60,323 nt of DNA from NCBI GenBank assembly GCA_964520975.1, contig CAZFPA010000007.1:1-60323 (forward strand). Direction: 5' to 3'. The DNA is from CAZFPA01 sp964520975. GTDB lineage: Bacteria; Bacillota; Negativicutes; Selenomonadales; Selenomonadaceae. Shown here piece by piece: positions 17,691 through 26,169 of the stretch (position 1 is the stretch's first letter; each line of letters opens with the position of its first letter). The notes under the pieces were generated by a model that was not told the origin of the DNA, did no database searches, and was given only the letters and a program-made list of their open reading frames with translations. The translations under genes were made by a program, and so were the position numbers.

Positions 17691-17719
17691 TTTACTTTTA
17701 TGGCATCCGGTGTTATAAT
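17691..17719 (+). promoter_or_regulatory. Promoter of the rimP-nusA-infB operon
   Basis: TTTACT (17691-17696), a 17-bp spacer and TATAAT (17714-17719). Transcription should start about 20 bases before the leader hairpin. Confidence 0.75.
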
Positions 17720-17745
17720 GAAAACATATTAATGTATGTAATTCT

Positions 17746-17771
17746 AAAGAGTGGGTGCAAACCCACTCTTT
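17746..17771 (+). promoter_or_regulatory. Leader hairpin upstream of rimP
   Basis: AAAGAGTGGGT pairs perfectly over 11 bp with ACCCACTCTTT around a GCAA tetraloop. It sits in the 5' UTR of the rimP operon, 59 bases before the start codon. No T-run follows, so it is not a plain terminator. I recall similar GAGTGGG/CCCACTC hairpins before rimP in other Firmicutes, which would argue for a conserved leader element, but I cannot check this here. Confidence 0.6.
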
Positions 17772-17829
17772 ACTCTTATGTCTACATTGCTGCCTTTGGC
17801 AGCGCAACAAAAGGATGGAGGTGTTGGAA

Positions 17830-18276
17830 ATGGCGAAATATGTAGAAGAGGCTGTGGCTAAAATCGTAACGGAGCTTATCGCTGGCAAGGATCTCGAGCT
17901 GGTGGCTGTGGAGTACGTAAAGGAACGGGACTGGTATCTGCGGGTGTTCATTGACAAGGCAGGCGGCATTGAAATCGATGACTGTCAGGAGCTCAGCGAG
18001 CAGCTGGAGGAAGTCCTTGATGCCAAAAATATCATTGCTGACAGCTACATCCTGGAGGTGTCTTCGCCGGGGCTGGATCGCGTGCTCAAGACAGAGCGGG
18101 ATTTCACCCGTGAACAGGGCAAGATGGTAGAGGTCAGTCTCTATGCGCCCATGAATGGTGAGAAGGTTCTTACCGGTAAACTTACGGGCAAGGATGAGAG
18201 CGGGATTCGCATCGATGATGCGCCGGCAATTCCTATGGATAAGATCGCACAAGTGCGTCTGCATATAGAATTTTGA
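17830..18276 (+). CDS. rimP: Ribosome maturation factor RimP
   Basis: Cytoplasmic 30S assembly factor, 148 residues. Typical features are the N-terminal alpha/beta domain (LELVAVEYVKERDWYLRVFID), the DDCQELSEQLEEVLD segment, the signature SYILEVSSPGLDRVLKTERDF, and a small C-terminal SH3-like barrel. ATG 17830 is chosen: GGAGGTG at 17817-17823 lies six bases upstream and MAKYVEEAV is a normal start. Upstream in-frame starts would fall in the leader. It is the first gene of the operon and is followed by nusA after 18 bases. Confidence 0.94.
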   Translation: MAKYVEEAVAKIVTELIAGKDLELVAVEYVKERDWYLRVFIDKAGGIEIDDCQELSEQLEEVLDAKNIIADSYILEVSSPGLDRVLKTERDFTREQGKMVEVSLYAPMNGEKVLTGKLTGKDESGIRIDDAPAIPMDKIAQVRLHIEF

Positions 18277-18294
18277 TTATGAAAACAGGGGGAT

Positions 18295-19446
18295 ATGAAT
18301 TTGGCTACCAAGAGCAAGACGAAAGATAAGGCAATTGATAAAGCACGGGATTTTATGGATGCTTTCCGTGAACTCGGAAAGGAAAAGGGGATTACGCCTG
18401 AGGTTTTGTTTGATGCGATTGAGGCAGCACTCATTTCGGCATACAAGCGTAACTTCAATTCGGCTCAGAATGTGCGGGTAGCACTCGATCGTCAGACCGG
18501 CGGCTATCATGTATATGCCATCAAGACCATTGTCGAAACGGTAGAGAGTGATATCACCGAGGTTTCCCTGGCTGAGGCACGTCAGCTGCGTGCGGATTAT
18601 GAAGTAGGGGACATTCTTGAAGTCGAGGTCACACCGGCCAATTTTGGCCGCATTGCTGCGCAGACAGCCAAGCAGGTTGTTGTTCAGCGCATCCGGGAAG
18701 CGGAGCGCGGCATCATCTATGATGAGTTTGCCAACCGTGAGAGTGATATCATCACCGGTATTGTGCAGCGCATTGAAAACAAGAATGTGTTTATTGATCT
18801 TGGTAAGACGGAGGCCGTGCTGGCACCGTCCGAGCAGATTCCGGGTGAGGAATATGTGCATGGCGATCGCATCAAGGCCTATATCATTGAGGTCAAGAAG
18901 ACCTCCAAGGGTCCGCAGATCCTGGTATCCAGAACGCATCCGGGCCTTTTGAAGCGCCTGTTTGAGCTGGAGGTTCCGGAGATCCATGATGGTATCGTGG
19001 AGATCAAATCCGTGGCCCGTGAGCCGGGTATGCGTTCCAAAATCGCTGTATATTCGAAGGATGAGGGCGTGGATCCGGTTGGTTCCTGTGTCGGCCACAA
19101 GGGCCTGCGGGTACAGGCGATTGTCGATGAGCTTCGCAACGAAAAAATCGATATCGTCAAATGGAATGCGGATTTTGCCAAATATATCGCTAATGCGCTG
19201 AGTCCGGCCAAGGTCGTCTCGGTTGCTGTCAATGAAGAAGAGAAGATCTCCCGGGTTGTTGTTCCGGATTATCAGCTCTCACTGGCTATTGGCAAGGAAG
19301 GGCAGAATGCCCGCCTTGCAGCCAAGCTGACGGGCTGGAAGATCGATATCAAGAGTGAGACGCAGGCTGCGGACGAGGAGCTCGATGAGAATATGAGCGT
19401 CGTTGAGGTTACCAGTGACGAGGCTTTTACGGCTGAAGGTGAGTAA
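18295..19446 (+). CDS. nusA: Transcription termination/antitermination factor NusA
   Basis: RNA-polymerase-associated elongation factor affecting pausing, termination and antitermination. The 383-residue product has the N-terminal RNAP-binding domain (1-130; FDAIEAALISAYKRNF), an S1 domain (about 133-200; GIVQRIENKNVFIDLGKTEAVLAPSEQ) and two KH domains (GSCVGHKGLRVQAIVDEL; LAIGKEGQNARLAAKLTGWKIDI). It lacks the C-terminal acidic repeats of enterobacterial NusA, as usual in Firmicutes, and ends in a short acidic tail. ylxR begins one base after its stop. Confidence 0.97.
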   Translation: MNLATKSKTKDKAIDKARDFMDAFRELGKEKGITPEVLFDAIEAALISAYKRNFNSAQNVRVALDRQTGGYHVYAIKTIVETVESDITEVSLAEARQLRADYEVGDILEVEVTPANFGRIAAQTAKQVVVQRIREAERGIIYDEFANRESDIITGIVQRIENKNVFIDLGKTEAVLAPSEQIPGEEYVHGDRIKAYIIEVKKTSKGPQILVSRTHPGLLKRLFELEVPEIHDGIVEIKSVAREPGMRSKIAVYSKDEGVDPVGSCVGHKGLRVQAIVDELRNEKIDIVKWNADFAKYIANALSPAKVVSVAVNEEEKISRVVVPDYQLSLAIGKEGQNARLAAKLTGWKIDIKSETQAADEELDENMSVVEVTSDEAFTAEGE

Positions 19447-19447
19447 T

Positions 19448-19723
19448 ATGGCAGCAGTGAAAAAGATACCCGAGCGCATGTGCATCGGTTGTCAGCAGAC
19501 GCATCCCAAAAAAGAAATGATCCGTATTGTACGGAGTCCGGAAGGAGAATTTTCTGTCGATCGGACAGGAAAGAAATCCGGGCGGGGGGCCTACCTCTGT
19601 GAGAAACGGGAATGCTTTGCTAAGGCCGTGAAGGAACATCGCTTTGAAAAATCCTTTAAGAGTGCGATGGATACTGCAATCTATGCAGAGCTGGAACAGC
19701 AGCTCTTCTCCGAGAAGGATTGA
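19448..19723 (+). CDS. rnpM: YlxR/RnpM family RNA-binding protein
   Basis: A 91-residue basic protein of the YlxR (DUF448) family. The family was recently described as a modulator of RNase P (RnpM). Signature RMCIGCQQTHPKKEMIRIVRS is at residues 11-31, followed by GRGAYLC and CFAKAVKEHRFEKSF. The start ATG 19448 lies right after the nusA stop, with GAAGGTGAG as ribosome site. Its place between nusA and ylxQ is conserved. Confidence 0.93.
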   Translation: MAAVKKIPERMCIGCQQTHPKKEMIRIVRSPEGEFSVDRTGKKSGRGAYLCEKRECFAKAVKEHRFEKSFKSAMDTAIYAELEQQLFSEKD

Positions 19724-19724
19724 C

Positions 19725-20042
19725 ATGAACGAACAGAAGATAATGAATTTGTTGAGCATGGCACAGCGTGCCAATAAGATTGCGTCCGGCGAATTCGCTG
19801 CGGCCAAAGCACTGCAGGAGGGCAAGGCCAGACTTTTGCTGGTTGCCGAAGATGCGGCGCCTGAAACGAAAAAGAATTATGCAGAGCTTGCAGCTAAATA
19901 TAGAGTGCCGGTGTATTATCTGCTCACGAGAGATCTGCTGGGCTCCTGTCTGGGAAAAGGCTTCCGGGCAGCGGCAGCAGTACTCGATCCTGGCTTTGGC
20001 AAGGCCCTGGGGAAGTGGATAGATACGGCAGAAGAGAAATAA
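19725..20042 (+). CDS. ylxQ: YlxQ, L7Ae-family ribosomal-protein-like
   Basis: A 105-residue RNA-binding protein of the L7Ae/L30e/S12e fold, presumed to bind kink-turn RNA. Recognisable features are LLSMAQRANKIASGEFAAAKALQEGKARLLLVAEDAAPETKKN and the central VPVYYLLTRDLLGSCLGKGFRAAAAV. ATG 19725 comes one base after the rnpM stop, with GAGAAGGA upstream. An upstream in-frame start at 19644 lies inside rnpM and gives an unrelated N-terminus. Confidence 0.92.
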   Translation: MNEQKIMNLLSMAQRANKIASGEFAAAKALQEGKARLLLVAEDAAPETKKNYAELAAKYRVPVYYLLTRDLLGSCLGKGFRAAAAVLDPGFGKALGKWIDTAEEK

Positions 20043-20056
20043 ACGGGGGTGGATCA

Positions 20057-22693
20057 ATGTCCAAATACAGAATTTATGAATTGGCAAAGGAATTCCATAC
20101 AGAAAGTAAGGTTATTATAAATATATTGGAAAAACACGATTGCAAAGTGGCAAACCATATGAGCAGCGTCGGTGATACCGAGAAGGCAATGCTGGCAAAG
20201 GCTCTGCATGCGGCAGCACCGGCAGCAAAGGCGGCACCGGCGGCAAAGCCGGCACCAAAGGCTGAAAAGCCGAAGGCTGCCAGACCGGCAACTGCGAAGG
20301 CGGCAGCACCGGCCCATCAGGAGAGACCAAAGGCGCCTGCAGAAGTATATCATGCCCGTCCGGCAGCAAAACCGGCGGCACAGGCCCCGGCGCATCATAA
20401 TGCGGCGGGTGCAGGCAGCAATAACGGAAACAATGCCAATCGTGTACGCAATACGGTGGACAATCACCGGAATGCGCCGCGCAGCAATAATTCTGCGGCC
20501 GCGGCTCATACGAATCGTCCGGCACAGGCCCATACCAGCAATCGTCCGGCCGGTACGAACCGTCCGGCTGGTGTGAATCGCCCGGCAACTGGCGGCAATC
20601 GTCCGGCAGCCAACGGCAACAGCCGTCCGGCAACTGTGCATCGTACTGCAGGGGCAAACAGCTCGAATAATAACAACAACGGCGGCAACCGCAACAATTC
20701 CCAGGGAAATCGCAATGGCCGCTTCCGTAATGATAACAATGGCGGTCGCAACAACAGCTACGGCAATAATCGCGGCAACCGCAACAACCGCGGCAATCGC
20801 AACAACCGCGGCAATCGCAGCCAGCAGCCGCAGGCACCGAAGGTGGAGATCGCCCGTCCGAAGCACATTAAGGTTGGAGAGAGCATCGCTGTCAAGGATC
20901 TTGCCAGCAAGATGAGCTATACGGCTACAGAAATCATCAAGAAGCTCATGCTTATGGGCGTCATGGCGACCATCAATCAGGAAATCGATTTCGATACTGC
21001 AACGCTGGTTGCTGGTGAATTCGGTGTAACGACGGAGGAACTGCCGCCGGAGACTGATCTTACGGAAATTCCGGAGATCGAGGATAATCCGAAGTCCCTG
21101 CAGCTGCGTCCGCCGGTTGTTACGGTCATGGGTCACGTTGACCATGGTAAGACTTCCCTGCTGGATGTTATCCGCAAGACTTCGGTCAGCACCCATGAGG
21201 CCGGCGGCATTACTCAGCATATCGGTGCGTATCAGGTCATGAGCCAGGGCAAGAAGATCGTCTTCCTGGATACTCCTGGTCATGAGGCTTTCACAGCTAT
21301 GCGTGCACGCGGCGCGCAGGTCACGGATATCGCTATCCTCGTTGTCGCTGCTGACGATGGTGTCATGCCGCAGACAATCGAGGCTATCAATCATGCGAAA
21401 TCGGCGAAGGTGCCAATCATTGTAGCAATCAATAAGATCGATAAGCCGGGCGCAAATCCCGAGCATGTGAAGCAGGAACTTGCCGAGCATGAGCTCATTC
21501 CGGAGGAATGGGGCGGCGATACCATCATGGTTCCGGTTTCGGCCAAGCAGAAGATCGGTATCAGCGATCTGTTGGAAATGGTATTGCTGGTTGCCGAGGT
21601 CAAGGAGCTCAAGGCAAATCCGAACCGCGAGGCACGTGGTGTTATCATTGAGGCACAGCTCGATAAGGGCCGTGGCCCGGTAGCAACAGTTCTCGTACAG
21701 AACGGTACGCTGCGCATCGGTGATTCCATCGTGGCCGGTACTACGTACGGCAAGGTCCGTGCAATGATCAATGACCGTGGCGAAAACGTGAAGAAGGCTG
21801 GCCCGTCGGTGCCGGTTGAAGTGCTGGGTCTTTCGGATGTTCCGGAGGCCGGTGATGAGCTCGCTGCTCTCGATGAGAAGCTGGCTCGTACGATTGCGGA
21901 AAAACGCATTGAAAAGCGCCGCACGGAGCTGATCCATTCGAAGAAGGTATCCCTCGATGATCTCTTCCAGCAGATTCAGGAAGGCAGCATCAAGGACCTG
22001 AACATCGTCATCAAGGCGGATGTCCAGGGCTCGGTGGAGGCTCTGACGGGGTCATTGCTCGCACTCAATAAGAACGATGAGGTGCGCGTGAGCATCGTTC
22101 ATTCCGGCGTTGGTGCCGTCAATGAGTCGGATGTCATGCTGGCATCCGCATCGAATGCTCTGATCATCGCCTTCAATGTACGTCCGGACGCAAATGCCCG
22201 GAAGGTGGCGGATACGGAGAATATTGATATCCGTACCTACCGCGTCATCTATGATGCGCTCAACGATGTCAAGGCAGCAATGTCTGGCATGCTGGCACCG
22301 AAGTACAAGGAAGTCATCCAGGGCAAGGTGGAGATCCGTCAGGTCATGAAGTTCTCCAAGGCACTGGTTGCGGGTTCCTATGTCCTCGAGGGCAAGATCA
22401 CCAATAATTCGAAGATCCGTATCATCCGTGACAATATCGAAGTATTCGATGGCGAGATCGATTCACTGCGCCGCTTCAAGGATGATGTGAAGGAAGTTGC
22501 AGCTGGGTATGAATGCGGTATTTCCATTGTGGATTATCGTGACTTCCGTGAGGGCGATATCATTGAAGCCTATACGATGGAAGAGGTAGAGACCAGTATT
22601 ACGGATGTCAACAAAGCTGCAAAGGCCGCCCGGGCAGCAAAGAAAGCTGCCGAAGCTGAGGCTGCGGCTGCAGTTGATAGTGAAGAGAAATAA
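20057..22693 (+). CDS. infB: Translation initiation factor IF-2
   Basis: GTPase that places initiator tRNA on the 30S subunit. The 878-residue product has an N-terminal IF2N domain (MSKYRIYELAKEFHTESK), then a 220-residue low-complexity linker (Ala/Pro/Lys, then Asn/Arg/Gly), and a second IF2N region (AVKDLASKMSYTATEIIKKLMLMG). The G domain follows, with GHVDHGKTSLLD, DTPGHEAF and NKIDK, then domains II-IV and a Lys/Ala-rich C-terminus. The linker contains short near-repeats of N-R-G-N-R-N (about 20770-20820). ATG 20057 follows GGGGGTGG. Linker sequence is highly variable in the family, so this part is not conserved. Confidence 0.97.
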   Translation: MSKYRIYELAKEFHTESKVIINILEKHDCKVANHMSSVGDTEKAMLAKALHAAAPAAKAAPAAKPAPKAEKPKAARPATAKAAAPAHQERPKAPAEVYHARPAAKPAAQAPAHHNAAGAGSNNGNNANRVRNTVDNHRNAPRSNNSAAAAHTNRPAQAHTSNRPAGTNRPAGVNRPATGGNRPAANGNSRPATVHRTAGANSSNNNNNGGNRNNSQGNRNGRFRNDNNGGRNNSYGNNRGNRNNRGNRNNRGNRSQQPQAPKVEIARPKHIKVGESIAVKDLASKMSYTATEIIKKLMLMGVMATINQEIDFDTATLVAGEFGVTTEELPPETDLTEIPEIEDNPKSLQLRPPVVTVMGHVDHGKTSLLDVIRKTSVSTHEAGGITQHIGAYQVMSQGKKIVFLDTPGHEAFTAMRARGAQVTDIAILVVAADDGVMPQTIEAINHAKSAKVPIIVAINKIDKPGANPEHVKQELAEHELIPEEWGGDTIMVPVSAKQKIGISDLLEMVLLVAEVKELKANPNREARGVIIEAQLDKGRGPVATVLVQNGTLRIGDSIVAGTTYGKVRAMINDRGENVKKAGPSVPVEVLGLSDVPEAGDELAALDEKLARTIAEKRIEKRRTELIHSKKVSLDDLFQQIQEGSIKDLNIVIKADVQGSVEALTGSLLALNKNDEVRVSIVHSGVGAVNESDVMLASASNALIIAFNVRPDANARKVADTENIDIRTYRVIYDALNDVKAAMSGMLAPKYKEVIQGKVEIRQVMKFSKALVAGSYVLEGKITNNSKIRIIRDNIEVFDGEIDSLRRFKDDVKEVAAGYECGISIVDYRDFREGDIIEAYTMEEVETSITDVNKAAKAARAAKKAAEAEAAAAVDSEEK

Positions 22694-22711
22694 GCGAAGG
22701 GGCGTGAAGGA

Positions 22712-23065
22712 ATGAGTCAGCTTCGTATTGAGAAGATACAGGAATTGATGAAGCAGGAGATCAGCCAGATCATCCTGCAGGAATTGAAGGACCCGCGCAT
22801 TGGTTTTGTTACGGTCACCCAGGTGGAGATCACCGGTGATCTGCGGAATGCCAAGGTCTATGTGAGCCTTATGGGCAATGAAGAGCAGATCAAGGATTGC
22901 TGGCGGGGGCTGCAGAGCTCCCTCGGCTTCATCCGTCGGGAGATCGGCCAGCGCATCCGTCTGCGGGTGACGCCGGAACTGTCTTTCCAGCTCGATAAGT
23001 CTTTGGATTACAGTGCGCATATACAGGAATTGCTTTTGAAGATAAAGAAAGAAGAAGAAAATTGA
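22712..23065 (+). CDS. rbfA: Ribosome-binding factor A
   Basis: Late 30S maturation factor, 117 residues, KH-like fold. Clear family residues are QELMKQEISQIILQELKDPRIGFVTVTQVEIT, DLRNAKVYVSLMG and LGFIRREIGQRIRLRVTPELSFQLDKSLDYS. The start follows a GAAGGAA-type ribosome site. Its TGA overlaps the TTG start of nrnA by four bases. Confidence 0.96.
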   Translation: MSQLRIEKIQELMKQEISQIILQELKDPRIGFVTVTQVEITGDLRNAKVYVSLMGNEEQIKDCWRGLQSSLGFIRREIGQRIRLRVTPELSFQLDKSLDYSAHIQELLLKIKKEEEN

Positions 23066-24015
23066 GTATAGAGATTTCGTGCAACGAGGCGGCCCATCGC
23101 CTGCAGCAGGCAAAGAGACTTGTGATTACAGCACATATCAATCCGGATGGCGATGCGTTGGGATCCGCTCTGGGCTTGCAGGAGCTTTTGCACCAGCAGG
23201 GGAAGGAAGCCTTGGTACTCATTGATGATGACCTGCCCAAAAATTTCAGCTTTTTGCCGGGCTATGATCAGGTGCAGCGGCCGGAACAGCCTCACTATGA
23301 GGCTGACCTGCTGGTTGTGCTCGATGCGAGCCTGGATCGTATCGGTTCGGTGCGTGAAAAATGTCCGGCACCGGTGCTGAATATCGATCATCATGTATCG
23401 AACGACGGTGCCGCGGACTGGCTGTACCTTGATGCCAGGGCCGCAGCTACGGCAGAACTCATTTTTCGTCTGGGCTGTGAGATGGAAGTCCCGTTTTCCG
23501 CAGCGGCGGCAGAGGTGCTTTATACCGGTATGGCTACGGACTGCGGTTTTTTCCGTTATGCGAACACCACGGCCTTTACCATGCGGGCAGCCGCGGATCT
23601 CTTGGAGCACGGTGTAAAGCCCAACCGCATCTCGGAGGCGCTGGAACAGAAATCCTATGCGCTGGTCAAGGGGCGCCTGAAGGCTCTGGAGACCATGGAG
23701 CTCTGTGCGGATGGACGCATTGGCGGCCTTTTCCTTGATCGGGAAACGGCGGATGGATTGGAAACAACGGAAGGCCTCATCGATTCCGTGCGCATCATTG
23801 AAGGCGTCGATGTGGCTGTGCTTGTGAAGTGCATTGACGATGGGCTTTGCCGGGTGAGCATGCGTTCCAAAAAAACGGATGTGAGCCGGATTGCAATGGC
23901 GCTGCAGGGCGGCGGCCATATCCGGGCGGCGGGCTGTACCATTCATTCACCGTTGCCGGAGGCAAAGAAGATTATTTTGGCGGCGATTACCGCCGCTTTG
24001 GAGGAGCAGGCATGA
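23062..24015 (+). CDS. nrnA: NanoRNase / pAp phosphatase of the DHH-DHHA1 family
   Basis: Degrades very short RNAs and 3'-phosphoadenosine 5'-phosphate. The 317-residue protein has the DHH-family metal motifs: TAHINPDGDALGSA (residues 24-37), VLDAS, IDHH at about 112, and DCGFF. The C-terminal DHHA1 region contains GGGHIRAAGCT. The start is TTG 23062 within an overlapping TTGA at the rbfA stop, so translation is probably coupled. Its stop overlaps the truB start (ATGA). The position between rbfA and truB is conserved in Firmicutes. Confidence 0.94.
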   Translation: MSIEISCNEAAHRLQQAKRLVITAHINPDGDALGSALGLQELLHQQGKEALVLIDDDLPKNFSFLPGYDQVQRPEQPHYEADLLVVLDASLDRIGSVREKCPAPVLNIDHHVSNDGAADWLYLDARAAATAELIFRLGCEMEVPFSAAAAEVLYTGMATDCGFFRYANTTAFTMRAAADLLEHGVKPNRISEALEQKSYALVKGRLKALETMELCADGRIGGLFLDRETADGLETTEGLIDSVRIIEGVDVAVLVKCIDDGLCRVSMRSKKTDVSRIAMALQGGGHIRAAGCTIHSPLPEAKKIILAAITAALEEQA

Positions 24016-24884
24016 CGGAAGGGTTTCTCAATATCCTGAAGCCGCCGGGCATGTCCTCGCACGATGTGATTTCTGTGGCCCGGCGTGTCCTGGGTATCAA
24101 GAAGATCGGACATGCGGGGACACTGGACCCCGGGGCAGCCGGTGTCTTGCCGGTGGCTGTGGGTCGGGCCGCGCGGCTGGTGGAGTATCTGTCCGACGCG
24201 GATAAATCCTATCGGGCAGAGCTCACGCTGGGCATGGCTACGGACAGTGGGGATGACATGGGGCAGGTTATTGAACGCTGTGCGGATTTCGCTCTGCCGA
24301 CGGCTGAACAACTGGAGACAGTACTGCAGTCCTTCGTAGGTGAGATTGTTCAGGTGCCGCCGGCCTATTCGGCCATTAAAATCAACGGGCAGCGGGCCTG
24401 CGATCTGGCCCGGCAGAATATTGCTGTTGAAATTCCGGAACGCCGGATACGTATTCATCGGATCGAACTGCTGGCGCAGCGGGAAAATGTGCTGCTCCTG
24501 GATGTGGATTGCTCGAAGGGAACTTATATCCGGACGCTTTGTGCCGATATCGGTACAAAGCTCGGAATTCCTGCCACGATGTCTTTCCTTGTGCGCACGC
24601 GGGTGGGGGATTTTTCCCTGGCCGATGCCTGCACACTGGAGGAGCTGGCCGCACGCGGCAGCGCAGCGTTGCTCCCCGCAGAGGAATACCTGTCGCATTT
24701 GGCAACCTATACGCTGGCTGATCATCGGGTGAAGTCCTTTCTGAATGGGCTGGAGACGCAGGACAGGTCCCTGCCCTGGAATGAAGATCAGCTGCTGCGG
24801 GTATACGGGCAGGGACGTTTCCTCGGCATTGGCCGTTTTACGGCTGATAGCAGGATTGTGCGTCCGGAAAAGGTTTTTTACTAA
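24012..24884 (+). CDS. truB: tRNA pseudouridine(55) synthase
   Basis: Makes pseudouridine 55 in the T loop of tRNAs. 290 residues. N-terminal GFLNILKPPGMSSHDVI and GHAGTLDPGAAGVLPVAVGRA contain the catalytic Asp. KSYRAELTLGMATDSGD, VPPAYSAIKINGQRACDLAR and SKGTYIRTLCADIG are all in place, and a C-terminal PUA-like segment ends the protein. The ATG overlaps the nrnA stop; longer in-frame starts lie inside nrnA and are rejected. Confidence 0.96.
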   Translation: MTEGFLNILKPPGMSSHDVISVARRVLGIKKIGHAGTLDPGAAGVLPVAVGRAARLVEYLSDADKSYRAELTLGMATDSGDDMGQVIERCADFALPTAEQLETVLQSFVGEIVQVPPAYSAIKINGQRACDLARQNIAVEIPERRIRIHRIELLAQRENVLLLDVDCSKGTYIRTLCADIGTKLGIPATMSFLVRTRVGDFSLADACTLEELAARGSAALLPAEEYLSHLATYTLADHRVKSFLNGLETQDRSLPWNEDQLLRVYGQGRFLGIGRFTADSRIVRPEKVFY

Positions 24885-24905
24885 CGAGAACAGGGGACAG
24901 GAAGC

Positions 24906-25835
24906 ATGCAGGTTTTTTCCAAAATTATGGATTTGACACAACTTTATCCCAGGATCGTCATGGCTTTGGGAACTTTTGATGGCGTGCATGTCGGGCATCA
25001 GAGCATCATCCGGCAGGCTGTGTCGCTGGCGGAGAAGATTCAGGGCATCAGTGTGGTCTTTACTTTCAGCAACCATCCGCTTTCGGTTATTGCGCCGGAG
25101 CAGGCCCCGCTGCAGATCGGTGATATGATTTCCAAGGAAAATATCCTGACGGAGCTCGGCGTCGACATCCTGGTCAATATTCCCTTCACGAAAAAGTTTG
25201 CGAAGATTTCACCCGAGCGTTTTTTGGAAACACTGCAGGAAAATTTTGCGCCGGCTTATATTGTGGTGGGGCCGAATTTCAGCTTTGGTTATCGTGGTAA
25301 GGGCAACCCGCGGATGCTCGTGCGGGAGGGTCATACGTATGGATTCAAGGCCGAGATTGCCGCGGCAGTGCAGTGGCAGGGGCATACGGTCAGCAGTACG
25401 CGGATTCGTGAGCTTTTGCTTGGCGGAAACCTGGATCTGGCCAATGAGTTTCTGGGCCGGCCCTTTTCCTTTGGCGGCCGTGTTGTGCATGGGGATCGGC
25501 GCGGACGCCTGCTGGGATTTCCTACCGCGAATCTGGCCATTGCTGACAGTCGGGCGATGCTGCCCAACGGCGTCTATGCGGTGCGGGTAACCCTGCAGGG
25601 CAAGGGCTACGAGGGGATTGCCAATATCGGTACGAATCCGACCTTTGAGGGCTGCAACCGGAGGCTTGAGGTCCATATTCTGGATTTCTCCGGGGATATC
25701 TATGATGCCGCATTGCAGGTGCAGTTCCTGAAGAAAATTCGTGACGAGCAGAAGTTCCCCTCCGCGGAGCACCTTGTGCGTCAGCTGCATGAGGACAAGG
25801 CAACTGCACGTACATTATTTGACGGATATCAATAA
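24906..25835 (+). CDS. ribF: Bifunctional riboflavin kinase / FAD synthetase
   Basis: Converts riboflavin to FMN and FMN to FAD. 309 residues, usual length. The N-terminal nucleotidyltransferase domain (1-180) has GTFDGVHVGHQ, VVGPNFSFGYRGKGN and VSSTRIRELLLGG. The C-terminal riboflavin kinase domain has GDRRGRLLGFPTANL and NGVYAV, then IGTNPTF and VHILDFSGDIY. It is the last gene of the rimP operon. No T-rich terminator follows; the repeat element at 25861 is next. Confidence 0.96.
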   Translation: MQVFSKIMDLTQLYPRIVMALGTFDGVHVGHQSIIRQAVSLAEKIQGISVVFTFSNHPLSVIAPEQAPLQIGDMISKENILTELGVDILVNIPFTKKFAKISPERFLETLQENFAPAYIVVGPNFSFGYRGKGNPRMLVREGHTYGFKAEIAAAVQWQGHTVSSTRIRELLLGGNLDLANEFLGRPFSFGGRVVHGDRRGRLLGFPTANLAIADSRAMLPNGVYAVRVTLQGKGYEGIANIGTNPTFEGCNRRLEVHILDFSGDIYDAALQVQFLKKIRDEQKFPSAEHLVRQLHEDKATARTLFDGYQ

Positions 25836-25860
25836 GTGACACTTCATTATTTTGTGTATC

Positions 25861-26026
25861 CTAGTACAGCGTGCACGAAATACCTAGTCGAATTACTTGT
25901 CTGAATTTGCATCTGCCGCGTTGTCGTCAATCGGCATAGCCACCGCTATGCCTCACTCCTCCGCCTTGCAGCTGAAAATTCATTCTGCGTACTTCTGGTC
26001 TAGTTATTTCGTGTACGATGTACTAG
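25861..26026. repeat. 166-bp palindromic (MITE-like) element with 26-bp inverted ends
   Basis: The left end (25861-25886) begins CTAGTACAGCGTGCACGAAA and is an inverted copy of the right end (26001-26026), identical at 23 of 26 positions. The interior has a perfect 8-bp stem-loop (GGCATAGC at 25933 with GCTATGCC at 25945) and no credible gene. A 57-bp right-end copy lies at 7786-7842, and short relatives lie at 36456-36504 and 49379-49396. It occupies the gap between ribF and rpsO. CATTATTTTGT occurs on both sides (25845 and 26039) but is not directly abutting the element. It could be a non-autonomous transposon or a REP-like repeat. Confidence 0.8.
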
Positions 26027-26048
26027 TGAGGGATTTTACATTATTTTG

Positions 26049-26077
26049 TTTACTTTGTCAGGTGCCTATGATATACT
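26049..26077 (+). promoter_or_regulatory. Promoter of rpsO
   Basis: TTTACT (26049-26054), a 17-bp spacer and TATACT (26072-26077) with an extended TG one base before the -10. Confidence 0.7.
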
Positions 26078-26169
26078 ATTTAAGTGTTTTACATTCCATG
26101 GCCCAGACTGCGAGTATCTCCGACGCTGTCCTGGCCAGGGGAAATTATGATTTAATAGGAGGAAATACA

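Noticed and set aside
20770..20820. Possible CRISPR-like tandem repeat
   Set aside because: The repeats are in frame within the IF-2 linker, have no unique spacers and encode NRGNRN units. No CRISPR array or cas gene was seen in the window.
20054..21937. 627-residue open frame antisense to infB
   Set aside because: It is a by-product of the codon pattern of infB on the opposite strand; composition is Ile/Arg/Cys-biased and it resembles no family, while infB is complete and certain.
25897..26169. N-terminal extension of ribosomal protein S15
   Set aside because: The extension reads through the repeat element and the rpsO promoter; the ATG at 26170 has a proper ribosome site and gives the standard 88 residues.
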